Shown: positions 22,401 through 32,769 of the stretch, piece after piece
How the letters are laid out: every line of letters begins with the position of its first letter
Position numbering within the stretch: the stretch's first letter is position 1
Assembly: GCA_030248215.1 (NCBI GenBank)
Contig: JASANG010000437.1
Span: 45,385 to 109,384, forward strand
DNA length: 64,000 nt
Direction: 5' to 3'
Source of the DNA: Enoplolaimus lenunculus
Lineage: Eukaryota > Nematoda > Enoplea > Enoplida > Thoracostomopsidae
Notes under the pieces: generated by a model
Seen by the model: the letters and a program-made list of their open reading frames with translations, nothing else
Database searches by the model: none
Told to the model about the DNA's origin: nothing
Translations under genes and position numbers: made by a program

Positions 22401-25035
22401 AAGACCACAAATCGTACCGCCCCGTATCACTACTATGCTCATCGGTGAAGGTCTTAGAGAGATGTCTGTTAAGCCACCTGAAAACTCATCTACCGGTGCA
22501 GTCACATCAGCATGGCTTCCGACCAGGCCATTCGACCACAAGCGCTCTCATGAACCTCACAAACGATGCACTCGAAGGGTTCAACATGAAACCCCCAGAG
22601 AGAACGGTAGTAGTGGCCTTGGACTTGACAAAGGAATTCGACATGGTCAATCACCGCCGTCTGCTTCAGGACATCAGCGACACTACGCTGCCCAAAGGCA
22701 TCACAAAGTGGCTCGCTAACTACCTACACGGAAGGCAAGCCCAGACGAGTTTCAGAGATGAGGTATCACCTTTCCGAAACATTCACATGGGCGTGCCACA
22801 AGGCTCCATCATATCGCCACTGGTCTTCAACTTCTATGCATCAAATGCGCCAACTCCACCGGCAAACATCAAGCTCGTCTCATACGCGGATGACTTCACG
22901 GTGTACACAAGCGGTCACAACAAAGAAGAGCTATCGCGACGATTGAACGATTATATCCCGGAGCTCATCGGCTTCTTCGAAAACAAAGGACTGGCGATCT
23001 CACCAACAAAATCAACCGTTACCATACTGACGCCTGACCCCAGTGAATTCAAACACCACCCACAGATCATCGTTCATGGGCTGCCGATCCCCCTCGAGCA
23101 GAACCCAAAAATCCTTGGCGTGACGCTGGACACAAAGCTAAAATTCCACAAGCACACTGAAAACACGTATTCACGAGTCAGACAACGAATTAACATCCTG
23201 AAAGCTCTAGCTGGCTCCACATGGGGTCAGAATTAGATAACGATGATAATGACGTACAAAGCAGACGGGAGCTCGGTAATAAATTATGCCTGCCCGGTAT
23301 GGTATCCTAACTGCTCGAAATCACAAGTGCAAAAGCTACAACGCTTACAGAACGATGCCATGAGGACAGCGACGGGTAACCTAAAAATGGCCTCAGAAGA
23401 CCATCTACATTCCGAAGCGAAGGTGCTCCCAGTCGCAGGCCATAGTGCTATGCTGACGTGCCAATATTACGCTCAGTGCTGCCTTCAAAGTCACCCGTGC
23501 CATCATCTGACGGAGCAAAGACCAAGACAATGAAGAAAGAAAAACACATTGAGATCGTTCACCCAAGATGCTATCGGCTCACCAACACCAGATCAGTTAT
23601 CAAAGTCCGAAATCAAGGCGCGGATATCCGAAATCCACACAACAACAGTAGCAGTGGTCAAATCAAAATACCGCAATCAGGTGGTGCTGGGAGGGTACCC
23701 ACCACCTCCAATCGACGTCTCAGAAATGAAACTGGACCGCGCCAAGCGTTCAAACATAACACAATTACGATCGGGATACTCCTTCCTGCTGCACAGCTAC
23801 CGGCACAGGATTGATGCAACAATCCCAGACAAATGTCCGAACTGCGGGTCTACACCACACTACACCATACATCTCTTCAACTGCAATGCAAAACCCACAA
23901 CGCTGACACCCGAGGACCTATGGCGAAAACCGGTCGAGGTCGCTCAACTTCTTGATCTACAACCGTTCTGCTGGACACTAACGGCCACGACAACAACATT
24001 CGTGTTAGGGCAGGTCAATCAATACAGTCACCTTGTTTTGAATTTCTTCACAATTTCTCTTTGCTTGCACAACATTTTGAAACAAAGGATCATTATCTAA
24101 ATCAATAAAAATTAGCGTATAAATGCACGTCATATAACATACACTAACACTCGTACATATTATTCACCAATAGGAATTTGTCTGTAGTGCCAGTTCGCAT
24201 GTAGCAGGAAAATATATAGTCCGTATACGCTTGCTGTACTATAATATTAAAAAGCTAAAGCGTTGTTGTCAGAATCCTTAATTTAAGCTCACACGGTGAA
24301 GCCGTAAAACAGTTGTGCTCGCAATCCGTTGTCTTGGCATATATAAATCCATTTTAGTTTAGTAACTGACAGACAAAAAATACAATATACTTACCGATAT
24401 TCAATCGGCACAAGTCATGGCTTATTTCTTCCATCTGATCAACCACGTCTTCTATTTTTTTGTACGTTGCTTCACTTTGATCTAAAGTTACGAAGCTCAA
24501 ACACCCGTACGCAATTAAGCTATTATGTAATTAGTTATTAGCTAACTATTCATTTATCGGTTTTGTAGGTTTGTAAACAATTTTTTCAGATTCCGCACAC
24601 CCAAAAACCCTTCAGTAACCCTAAGAATTAGTGATATATTGCAAAAAGTTTTAATTTAGGCTTATCAATTATGCTATTGTGCAAATTAGTTATTAGCTAA
24701 GTATTAAATTATCGGTTTTGAAGGTTTGTAGACAATTTATTTACATTCCTCGCATCCAAAAAACCTTTATTGCTGAAATTAGATTGCCTGTAACCCTAAT
24801 AATTAGTGAAATATTGCATAAAGTCCTAATTTAGGCTTATCAATTATGCTAATATCTTTCGGCGATTGTCAAGGTTTGCATACACAACAGAAAACTCACG
24901 ACACAATAGAACAAACCTACTTTTGTAATACGTTGAAATCCTTTGACGGTCAGGTTCTTCCACTATCAACGCACGCTCCACAAGTACTGTTAGCTGCAGC
25001 TTAGCAAGAGCTTCATATTTGCTTTTAACCTTGTC
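16424..25035 (-). CDS. Partial gene for an unrecognised coiled-coil protein
   Basis: Minus-strand exons in transcript order: 25035-24921, 24481-24395, [a gap holding a LINE], 19499-19401, 19159 to about 18960, about 18909 to 18790, 18558-18387, 17824-17673, 16655-16424. The first pair and the last three join in frame with GT-AG sites (phases 1, 0, 2). The fourth and fifth exon ends and the 24395-19499 and fifth-sixth joins are not resolved, so one or more exons are missing. The protein is charged and helical: VERALIVEEPDRQRISTYY, KIEDVVDQMEEISHDLCRLN, ETFDPSLFKTNLETK, MWVRLMLSLQRFEIRIRERI, EKENAVKMAEMESLSTEISS, YFFFDKLYEAWCQQLELRYE, followed by a Ser-rich segment and KKSTPIILNKLTLEK. No signal peptide or membrane segment is convincing. 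I do not recognise the family; long ciliary or cytoskeletal coiled-coil proteins are possible. Both ends lie outside the exons seen. Confidence 0.6.
18710..18766. repeat. Short copy of the TTGCGCTATACT-ended element
   Basis: Contains 'gtatagttgcgcacggcggtg' and 'agtatagcgcaacc', the ends of the family seen at 27985-28438 and 51890-52060, with almost no interior. It may be a minimal foldback copy. Confidence 0.4.
19777..20464. mobile_element. GGTCTCGG-ended MITE-like element
   Basis: Left end ATGGGCGGTCTCGGTCTCGG, right end ACCGAGACCGCCCAT, inverted over about 15 bp; extra GGTCTCG runs lie inside the left end. About 690 bp with an AT-rich interior and no open frame of note. Fragments with the same motif lie at 16895-16945 and 54190-54250. 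The LINE begins directly at its right border. Confidence 0.55.
20470..24112 (+). mobile_element. Decayed APE-type LINE with N-terminal 2A-like motif
   Basis: Non-LTR retrotransposon. In order: a hydrophobic leader and 2A-like motif (20770-20793); a Cys/His-rich finger (WYCCYCN... CKECKDYAH); an apurinic endonuclease domain (FMQWNCNGIG, IQESKL, INVYIPP, CDFNAHNELW, LSSDHVPI); reverse transcriptase (FRPGHSTTSAL, ALDLTKEFDMVNH, GVPQGSIISPL, YADDFTVY at about 22880-22900); and a C-terminal CPNCGSTPHYTIHLFNC knuckle. Frame changes (near 20862, 21250, 22020, 22250, 22400, 23240 and 23540) break the single long frame, so it is inactive. It ends near an AATAAA at about 24104. I place it in the I/Jockey/CR1 broad group; the clade is not decided. 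It lies in an intron of the coiled-coil gene, on the opposite strand. Confidence 0.85.
20770..20793 (+). other. 2A-like ribosome-skipping motif in the LINE
   Basis: Codes for GIEQNPGP preceded by a Leu/Ile-rich segment (LPALLILALLFMA). The consensus of the 2A family is D(V/I)ExNPGP; here Gly stands in the Asp position. 2A-like motifs at the N-terminus of non-LTR retrotransposon ORFs are known from trypanosomes and several invertebrates. Skipping activity is inferred only. Confidence 0.7.
24512..24855. repeat. Tandem duplication, ~160-180 bp unit, in an intron
   Basis: Two copies share 'aattagttattagctaa', 'tatcggttttg.aggtttgta', 'cccaaaaa.cctt' and 'ttaatttaggcttatcaatt'. Each ends with a block of 'ttaggcttatcaattatgcta'. 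The second copy has a short insertion. Confidence 0.7.
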
Positions 25036-25489
25036 CTAAAAATGCCAAGTAAATACTTAAGCAATGCATATGATACTGTAGCAAAACTTAATTGAATTAT
25101 TAAGACAAATATTAAGTTTACTTCAAGAAATAAACTTGCTTAAGCGTTATAGATTTATACGCATACATTTTGACGAACGCTTTTAAGCTTACCAGCAGCG
25201 TGGATATTGTTTCGTTATTATTGGAACCCATTCAATCTTGTTGCTAATCACAAATTTGATATTTTATTCAAATAGCGCAAATTATTCGCATCATGTTATG
25301 TTCTTGGTAAATAGTTGATAATCAGACCAATACAAAAGTGAGTACATTAAAACTACCAGTTACAACATGAGTCTTTCTTTCCAAACATCGATTTTAGCAA
25401 TATTTTATAAAACCACAAATTTCAAAAATACTAGCTAAGTAAAACATCGGCACATACTCTTCGTAGCTAAGTTAAGCATTATTGTAGAC

Positions 25490-25697
25490 AATGTATCGCA
25501 CCGTGTTTAACAATTGCAACACGTACACATAGTACTAAATCACCACAAGACGTGAGAGCCCCCTCGGGCTCGAGCGTCAAGCTGCTATAGCTGAGTGGTG
25601 TTGGTATACGCCTCCCACTCCAGTCACTGAAGTTCGAATCCTAGCACAAAAGTAGGTCTCGGGGGAAATAGAAAATATTCATGTGAGAAAGTGTTAA
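25490..25697 (+). repeat. tRNA-like TIR unit, truncated copy
   Basis: On the plus strand: an A-box-like TAGCTGAGTGGT (25588-25599), a CCC triplet at 25614-25616 that falls at tRNA positions 34-36 when counted from the A box, and a B-box-like AGTTCGAATCC (25631-25641). The spacing and the GCCTCCCACTC context resemble tRNA-Gly(CCC). Acceptor and T stems pair poorly, so it is a tRNA-derived repeat, not a working tRNA gene. The right end is CATGTGAGAAAGTGTTAA. Confidence 0.7.
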
Positions 25698-25812
25698 ACC
25701 AAAACTTTCCAGTTTACTATTTTTAAGCGAAAATTTTTCATTTTACTATCTATAAGTGAAAAATTTTCAGTTTACTATCTTTAAGCGAAAAATTTTCAGT
25801 TTACTATCTATA
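25698..25812. repeat. Linker of AGTTTACTATCT short tandem repeats
   Basis: Four imperfect units, about 29 bp each, of 'ttttcagtttactatctttaagcgaaaa'. The same linker joins the units of the tandem array at 63.3-63.95 kb (in inverse orientation), so the two-unit block here is a transposed or excised piece of that array. Confidence 0.75.
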
Positions 25813-26074
25813 ACCCCTTCTCACATTGAGTTGCCTGTAGGCAACTCAGCGCAGTGTATACACGTTAAATAGTATATATCGCACCGTATTTAACAATTGC
25901 CACACGTACACATAGTACTAAATCACCACAAGACGTGAGACCCCCTCGGGCTCGAGCGTCAAGCTCCTATGAGTGGTGATGGTATACGCCTCCCACTCCA
26001 GTCACTGGAGTTCGAATCCTAGCAAAAAAGTAGGTCTCACGGGAAATAGAAAATATTCATGTGAGAAAGGGTTT
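25813..26074 (+). repeat. tRNA-like TIR unit, near-complete copy
   Basis: Begins AACCCCTTCTCACATTGAG, with the hairpin GAGTTGCCTGTAGGCAACTC next to the end. It runs through 'acaagacgtgagaccccctcgg', the tRNA-like core (B box near 26008-26019), and ends ATTCATGTGAGAAAGGGTT. Inverted terminal repeats are about 15 bp. The A box is damaged by a short deletion. Confidence 0.7.
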
Positions 26075-26329
26075 AAAACTTTGGAAACAATTAAAAACAA
26101 ACATTAGAAGTTTGTTTTTGGTTTAATACCGCTTTTATATATGTATCAGGTTTCGTCGGAATACATTAACATCATCATTCACGTTAATGCACACGCTACT
26201 GTAAAAATGTTTCAACCACACCATTTGGAACAGTGTAAAAACAAAGCACTAGCTTGGAATCCAAAGACTGTATCGATTGTGTATAGTCAGTCAGTGCTCA
26301 ACATCCTTTAATATGCGATGTTCACGTTA

Positions 26330-27545
26330 TAATTGGGGCAGCTTGGATCACATTTTGATCCTATTACCATAGCGGGTAACAATAAGCCTACCGTTGATCC
26401 GCTAAGAATTTCAAAAAATTTGAATGTACTGCAATGTCATATGATATTCCAAATGTTGCCTGTCAGTATCATATGCTATGTTTGGAACTGTCTGCAAAGT
26501 TGTGGTAAACTAGCCTGATTGTACTGTAGAATGTTCGTATAATACCGAGTTTGAAATGTAACGCGTTTTGTCCCTATTACTATAGTGGGTAACATTCTGT
26601 CCGGTAGTGGATCCGCTATCAAATTCAAAAAATTGGAATTGTCCGCTATCTCGGCGTGACATCTAATGTTTGTACTGCAGTGTCATATGATATTCGAAAT
26701 CTTGTACGTCAGTATCATATATGTTTGAAAATGTCTGCAAAGTTATGGTAAACTAACTTGCTTGTCCTGTAGATTGTTATTTGCTACTAAAGTTTGAAAA
26801 TTGGATTCTTTGTACTTAAAATATATTTTGAGAAATTTTTTGCCGGAAACGTAAACGTAGAAGCTAATTCAGCGTTCAAAATCATTTAATGCAACAGGCA
26901 TCTAAACTTTTTTACTATTTTGTAAGAGAGTACAAATTACGTTGTCCTGCGTAGTGTCATATATTTAATGGAATTTTGGAATATCATGCGATATTCGCAT
27001 AAATGTGCCGTGGTATCATATGACATGTCTATTTGTATACAATAATCGCTCGACATCAGAAATTTGTAAGCCAATATCATGTGACTTTCACATTTTGTTG
27101 TGTTACCCGCTATTTTCCGGAAGCAAAATTTTATGTTGACGTCGAATCAACATGGGACAAAACGTGTTCCGGACTCACAAGTTATAACGTGAACCCCGCA
27201 TAATCAGCATTCGAAATCTTTTAATATATGATTCCAACTTTTTACTATTTTGTAATAGTGAGCATAACTTACAGTGTTCTGTATAGCATATATCATATCA
27301 CATGATATTTAGCAGAATTTTGGAATATATATCATGTGATATCCGCATAAATGTCCTATGTTATCTGATATGTACACATGGCTACTTGTATACGATGATC
27401 GCTTGAGATCCGAGATTTGTAGCCAATATCACGTGAAATTCACATTTTGTCGTATACCCGCTATTTAGTTTGCAGCATTTTATGTTGACGTTGAATCAAC
27501 ATGCGACACATGTGTTCTGCGCTACCCCAAACGTGAAACACGCAT
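26330..27545. repeat. Long AT-rich repeat with CATATGATAT motifs, internally duplicated
   Basis: Several related sub-units: 26330-26575 and 26575-26820 share 'tactatagtgggtaac', 'tgtcatatgatattc', 'tcagtatcatat', 'gtctgcaaagtt.tggtaaacta'. 26930-27200 and 27270-27540 share 'tgtcctg', 'gaattttggaatat', 'catgtgatat', 'tgttgacgt.gaatcaacatg'. Palindromic ATATCATATGATAT-like words recur. A diverged copy lies at 13055-13640. No protein is supported. Confidence 0.6.
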
Positions 27546-27984
27546 TACTTCGTGCTACGGCTGTCGGCGCAAGACATGTGGTGTTTTCACAGCAAAGGAC
27601 AATAAATAACTGTTTAAACATTGTAGAGACATCCTACGTGATTGGCATGCCAAGTAGAACTTGTGGCCCTGAGGGGCGGAACAGATAGTTCAAGCGCAAG
27701 TCCAATTAGTCATCCATCCTGATTGCTCAATTAATTTCGAGCGAAGGAATGAGTGATCCAATAGGATGCCACCCAGGCCTATGCCACCCAACAAAAATCG
27801 AAAACAAATTTTTCTCGAAACAGTACTCGTTTGTACTTCTTGCCCTTATTATTCACTAATACATAATTATATTGTGTGACTCCCCCGTCAAAAAATTTAG
27901 ATCCATCATCGTTGATCAATTTGATTTGACAGTTGAAATGTATTTCGATTTCTTTTGTGCATTGACTTTGATATATTGCACAGT

Positions 27985-28438
27985 ATGGGTTGCGCTGTTG
28001 TTTTTTTGACGTGCGGCGCCGTCCGTCACTCGTCCGGCACCGTCCGTCACTCGTCCGGCACCGTCCGTCACTCGTCCGGCACCGTCCGTCGCTCGTCCGG
28101 CACTCCGTCACTCGTCCGGCACCGTCCGTCACTCGTCCGGCATCGTCCGTCACTCGTCCGGCACCGTCCGTCACTCGTCCGGCACCGTCCGTCACTCGTC
28201 CGGCACCGTCCGTCACTCGTCCGGCACCGTCCGTCACTCGTCCGGCACCGTCCGTCACTCGTCCGGCACCGTCCGTCACTCGTCCGGCACCGTCCGTCAC
28301 CGTGTGGCACCGTACGCATATAATTCACGTACGATAACCTAATTTTACGAACGGTAACGGGCGGCGCCGTACGGGTGACGTACGGTGACGGACCGCGCCA
28401 GATGGCGCCGGACGTCGAGTATAGCGCAACCCTAAAAC
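27985..28438. mobile_element. TTGCGCTATACT-ended element carrying a 21-bp minisatellite
   Basis: Left end 'gggttgcgctgttgtttttttgacg', right end 'agtatagcgcaaccc', inverted. The interior is GC-rich: a minisatellite followed by 'acgggcggcgccgtacgggtgacg'. A relative at 51890-52060 starts TTAGGGTTGCGCTATACT and has its own, longer-unit minisatellite, so the ends and the GCGCCGTCCGTCA core define a family. Confidence 0.6.
28010..28312. repeat. 21-bp minisatellite (CCGTCCGTCACTCGTCCGGCA)
   Basis: About fourteen head-to-tail units, nearly identical, with one shortened unit near 28100 and single-base variants. Because 21 is a multiple of three, open frames run through it on both strands (peptides like TVRHSSG and DGAGRVT). 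These are by-products of the repeat, not evidence of a protein. Confidence 0.92.
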
Positions 28439-28668
28439 TACACATCAAAATGGTCCATTTAAAATAGACTAATAGATACTTTTCAATATACTAAAAATTG
28501 AACGACAACCACAATACCGTGTTTAGTATGATTTGATTAAGCTGTAACGTCTTTATAATTTGCTTTCAATTAATGCTTGACATTTCGTGTTTCAAAATTA
28601 CCTATTATTGCTAACAGTTATAATTTATAAATCACATTGCAAACGGAAAAAAACTCTCGTTCAACACG

Positions 28669-31380
28669 ATGACAAAACCTATTCAAATTCACATTGTAGG
28701 CTTTCCAATGCCACCTTTCATAGAAGAATGTTTTTTCAAACGCATCTCCGCTGATCATAATCAAAAATTTGAATGTCCGCATCCTGGTTTAAGCGTAATT
28801 TTTTTGAGGATTATGTTAAAATATGCATTTGGAAAATTCAACATCATACCAGTTCGGTTACAGTCTATCGAATCGAACTCGGGTTCAAAAATGCTACAAC
28901 TCTGCATAAACTTAATTGCTAACGTAATATTGAAAGGAGCCGATGATATCAGTGCAACGGCAGTCCGGCCAGATGATGAAGACTTGGTAAAACACGACGG
29001 CTTCAAACTTTTAACTCCGGTACCTGCGAGCCGGCAAGCAGCATTAGTGCCGTCTCAATATTCCCTAGCGTTCCGTGATATGTGGTTTTTTAAACCATTT
29101 GTCTTCGAGGTATGTTCGTAAAACTACGAGGTTCAACGCGCAATTTTATTTATTTCAGAAGGGCATCAAAGTAAAAGTAAAAAAATGTTTGTGAGCGAGA
29201 GTAGAGAGTGTCAGAGAACACTTATGACACTTGATTGATAGTACTTTTATGGCAATAGCGTGCAAGTTCTGTTTCACATACCATCGAGGAATTCTCAGCG
29301 AGTATATATCGTGATGAAATGCTTACAAAAATGAGCAACACTTGATTGTTAGTTTGAAAACAATTGCAGTTTTGTGAATTTACGGGGGAGGGTCCCCCTT
29401 TTGAGTCCCAATCAATAGGAGTCCGTATACCTAATAAGAGTCTGTAAGCGAATAGAGTCCCTAAACCCTAATTAGAGTCCATTAAAACGTCAATTCTCCT
29501 TAATTGTAGCGTATAAATGACTCCAGGACCAAATAAGTTATATTCGAAACTTTGAAGCGTACTTAAGTATGAAAGTAACATTCCAAAGTATACTTTTGTA
29601 TTATCGCTCAACCTTTCGATGCAAGGCAAAAAAGTTTAATTCAACAGATAGCAGCAATACCGGATACATATCAGTAACGAAGGGTGCGGAGGGTGGTTGA
29701 AAATAGATAACAGTCCGCATAACCGAATAACAGGGGGTGCCCTCTGGAGAGGCCAAATGAATATCAGTCCCCCGCTTATTCCGGTCATTAGTACAGTACT
29801 GTAGTGACCCGAATAAAAGGGGGGATGATATTTACTTGGCCTCTCCAGAGGTACCCCTCCTGTTATTCCATTACGGAGTCTTATTTATTTTTAACCCACC
29901 ATCCGCCGCCCCGCCCTTCGTTACTATATATTCGGTATTGCACCTATTGTGGAATTAAATGTTGATTTGTCTTGTATCAAAAGTTTGAGCGAAAATGCAT
30001 GGTTATACTTAGGAATGTACTTTGAAAACTTAAGTATGCTTTAAAGTTTCGAACTCTACTTTATTTGGTCCTGGAGTCATTTATGAGCTACGGTCTATAG
30101 AAAATTGACATTATATGGACTCGATTTAGAGTTTAGTGACTCTAACCGCTTACTCACTCTTATTAGGCATACAGACTCCTATTGATTGGGACTCGAAATG
30201 GGGATTCCTTCCTCTTATTACCCCCTCCTCATCCCTGAAAATATATTTAATGTCACACATCTAATGCTAGCTTGGTAAAAACATAGATAGCTGGCCAAAA
30301 CTTCCAACTTGGAAAAAGAGGCCTCTTTTGATTTTCTCACTTAACTTTTAAATCGATTCGTTCAGTGATTGACTTTAGACGTGTTTCTGCAATCCACCCA
30401 ATTCAGTTTTGGCAATAACTACTTAGGATTTCATTTTTCAGATATATGCAGTTTTGGTGTCAGTGGCGGTGATGTGTTGTGTAATTTGGTTTGTTTTCAG
30501 TTCACAACGACGAACGTTTGTTGACTCGTTATTTTACGTATTTTGGAAAACAACTCGTATTTTTTTGAGCCAAAGCCATGATTCAACTTCATCACATGAG
30601 CATTTGGCGAAAAAATCCGCAACAGCAATTTTGCACTTTACCAATTTCGTCGTCGCTACGTTGTTTTCAGCGCAAGTTCTTCGGTTGATGCTCATACGTC
30701 AAGTTGTTGATCCGAATACTTTTTCAGCCAATCAAATTTGTTCACTGATGGACAGAACTGCGAGCCATACCGTCTGGAAATTACTGTTTACCTGCTATGA
30801 CGACGATATTGTTGGTTGTAAACGTTTCTGGATTGGAAAAAATCTGGCAATCCGAAATTGTTTTAATTTACACCAGTTGGATCGATTGGAGCCAATTCGT
30901 ATGCCCAGACAAGCTACATTTAACTTATTTGTTTCCCAAGTTCGAAACAAATTACAGACAATGACGAACACAACTCGAGTCGTACATTTTCATTCCATTG
31001 ATTTGATTCAACATATTTTAAATACTCTTAGAATTAGTGGGTATATAGCGGTCCCATTAAAAGCAAACGATAATACACAGCAATTGGCGAATTCGTACCT
31101 TGTCCCTTCATCGTCGCCGTGGTATAACCTGTTTAACACCGCAATCCGTGATATAAAATCAGCCGATTATGAAGATTGGAAAACAAAATATCTTTTAGAA
31201 CGAAATTCTTTTCTGGCTCAAAATAGAGCTGATAATCGTTTAGCTGTTGAACCAATTGTGTTTACACAATTAAAAGGTCTGTTTTTGACCGTTCAAACAT
31301 TGTACGCTGTAGCAGCGATGTATCAATTTGCTGAAATTGTTGTATTCGCTCCAATCCACCGAAGTTATACTTACATTTGA
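28669..31380 (+). CDS. Ionotropic-glutamate-receptor-like (IR-like) channel, copy 1
   Basis: Two exons, 28669-29109 and 30442-31380 (GT-AG, phase 0), giving 459 aa. Exon 1 is an S1-like ligand-binding half: IQIHIVGFPMPPF, a HPGLSVIFLRIMLKYAFG segment as in the periplasmic-binding fold, and AALVPSQYSLAFRDMWFFKP before M1. Exon 2: M1 (VLVSVAVMCCVIWFVF), a pore-like segment (FYVFWKTTRIFLSQ), M3 (FTNFVVATLFSAQVLRLML), S2 with SSSPWYNLFNTAIRDI and DYEDWKTKYL as in the end of S2, and M4 near the C-terminus (LYAVAAMYQFAEIVVF). No amino-terminal domain or clear signal peptide is seen; an upstream exon is possible. Known of family: ligand-gated cation channels at synapses or in chemosensory cells. Ligand-contact residues are not recognisable, so this is a divergent receptor. 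The intron holds a MITE palindrome. Paralogue at 44110-46328. Confidence 0.7.
29388..30235. mobile_element. Two MITE-T copies head to head (palindrome) in a receptor intron
   Basis: A reverse copy (about 29388-29797) meets a forward copy (about 29797-30235) at 'cattagtacagtactgtagtgacccgaataa'. Each arm has the family blocks in mirror order: 'gactcctattgattgggactc', 'ggactctaattagggtttag', 'ctggagtcatttatg', 'ttcgaac..aactttatttggtcc', 'gaggcctctccag'. The element has inverted ends of the type TACTGTAGTGACCCGAATAA. Non-coding. Confidence 0.75.
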
Positions 31381-31712
31381 TACGAATGAAGAACAATATT
31401 ATATTATTACTCTTGATTATACACTAAACGCGTTGTGTTGAAACCATTACCCTGCTGCCGAATTCGACACACAATGGAAGTGGTGCGAAATTATGACTTA
31501 AGCCGAATTTCAATTTAACTCAAGATTTTAATTAAACTTTGTAGTTTTGACTTAGTCGGAGGTTTTCTTCAACACGAATTTTAATTTTTACAAAATTATA
31601 ATTGCTGAAGTCTGCACTAATAAATTTGCACCTTAAAAGGCGGTGTTCAAAACAGCACAAATTTACTCCGAGCATTTTTCGGATTGTACAGGAAATGATA
31701 CTACAGACAGTG
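31381..31712. other. Non-coding 3' flank of receptor copy 1
   Basis: No gene is supported. It would contain the 3' UTR of the receptor gene and AT-rich sequence; no clear poly(A) hexamer in good position was found. Confidence 0.3.
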
Positions 31713-31882
31713 TTTTAGGATACTGTAGTGACCGGAATAAGAGGGGGAGGACTGATATTTATTAGGCCTCTCCAGAGTGACACTCCCTGTTATTCGGTTA
31801 CGGTCTGTTATTTATTTTCAACCCGTCCTCCGCCTACCTCTGTTACATATATATATATTACTTGAAATACTAAATTAATAGT
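31713..31882 (+). repeat. MITE-T left part, interrupted by Penelope-like elements
   Basis: Starts 'atactgtagtgaccggaataagagg', continues 'ctgatatttattaggcctctccagag' and the 'cctgttattcggttacgg' block, and stops near 31882 where the Penelope-like element starts. The right part of a copy resumes at about 39396-39430 ('gacatttatggactctaataagggtttagggactct'). The 7.5 kb Penelope block therefore lies inside this MITE copy. Confidence 0.65.
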
Positions 31883-31930
31883 TGATTAACGGAAACAGTC
31901 CAAAATTAATTGACCAGTAGCGAAATTGGG

Positions 31931-32769
31931 TTATTTGAAAATATTAAACATATACATTTGGTTCTGTATGTTTAATTTCGGTTTTAGGTCTCTAATATGA
32001 ATTGACTCAAGAACATGCAGGCCAAAGTTTTCCATTGAACGAACGGATTGTTTTTGAATCGAGGAAACAATTTCAAAATCGTCTACGTCGCATCTTTGTC
32101 CAGAAGAACTACAATGATTTGAAATTGCTGACGTTAACTTTATGCTAGAAACCGTACTTTGTAGAGTGCGGTCTGATATTTGTTTATGCTCGCAGATTCG
32201 TTTAAATAAATGTCGACTCGTTGAGCCAACGTAATCTAGCTGGCAGCTAGAACAGGTGTACTTGTAAACTACTCCAGAGCATAATTGAACGGGAATTCTA
32301 TCTTTATAATTAAATAAAGATTTAAGTTTGTCATGATTATATATGACAATACGTAACTCCATGTTTCTAGAATGAAAAAATTCTGCAAAATTCTTTTTTA
32401 ATTGCTTTTTCAAGAAACATGTATGGCTGCCTAGAAAAGGAATTTTTAAGGTAAAAATCTGTACCTCGGTTGAATTTGTGGGCTGCTCGGACCTATTTCC
32501 ATGAGTTGTTGTTGCGGTTGTTGTTGATGTCGTTGCTGCTGATGATGCGGCTGAGACAGTTTGTTCAGAGATTGTCTGCGGCGTTTTGGCATTATTTTCA
32601 GTGTTTTGAGAAAATTGGGAAGTTGAAATTTCGGCAATAGCTGAAATTCTTTCGGACAATGAAGAATTATTAGTTAGACCGGAATTTGATAGCCATTTAG
32701 ATGTATCAAATTGAGACAGAGTGCCTAACTTTTTATCAAGAAAGTAATCAAATACACGATTGATCACTT
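31931..32769 (-). CDS. Penelope-like element: C-terminal part with GIY-YIG nuclease
   Basis: Continues the Penelope reading frame after the inserted element. A Ser/Thr-rich linker, then HTCFLKKQLKKNFAEFFHSR, the LRIVIYNHDKLKSLF segment and the nuclease core VVYKYTCSSCQLDYVGSTSR with downstream R-ICEHK and E of the LESIHIRDLKPKLN block. The paired Cys of YTCSSC before the YVG is typical of Penelope-like nucleases. The frame matches the plus-strand copy at 38480-39309 with few amino-acid differences. Confidence 0.85.

Noticed and set aside
25581-25650. Functional tRNA-Gly(CCC) gene
   Set aside because: A box, anticodon place and B box fit, but acceptor and T stems pair poorly and the unit is highly repeated with TIRs.
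28010-28312. Possible CRISPR-like array
   Set aside because: Repeats are contiguous with no spacers, and the DNA is animal nuclear sequence.
27779-28448. Long open frames on both strands (repeats of DGAGRVT, SSGTVRH and similar)
   Set aside because: They are translations of the 21-bp minisatellite, whose unit length is a multiple of three; no flanking conserved protein.
32446-32637. Gln-rich short frame (and its twin at 38603-38794)
   Set aside because: Out-of-frame reading of the Ser/Thr-rich linker of the Penelope-like protein.
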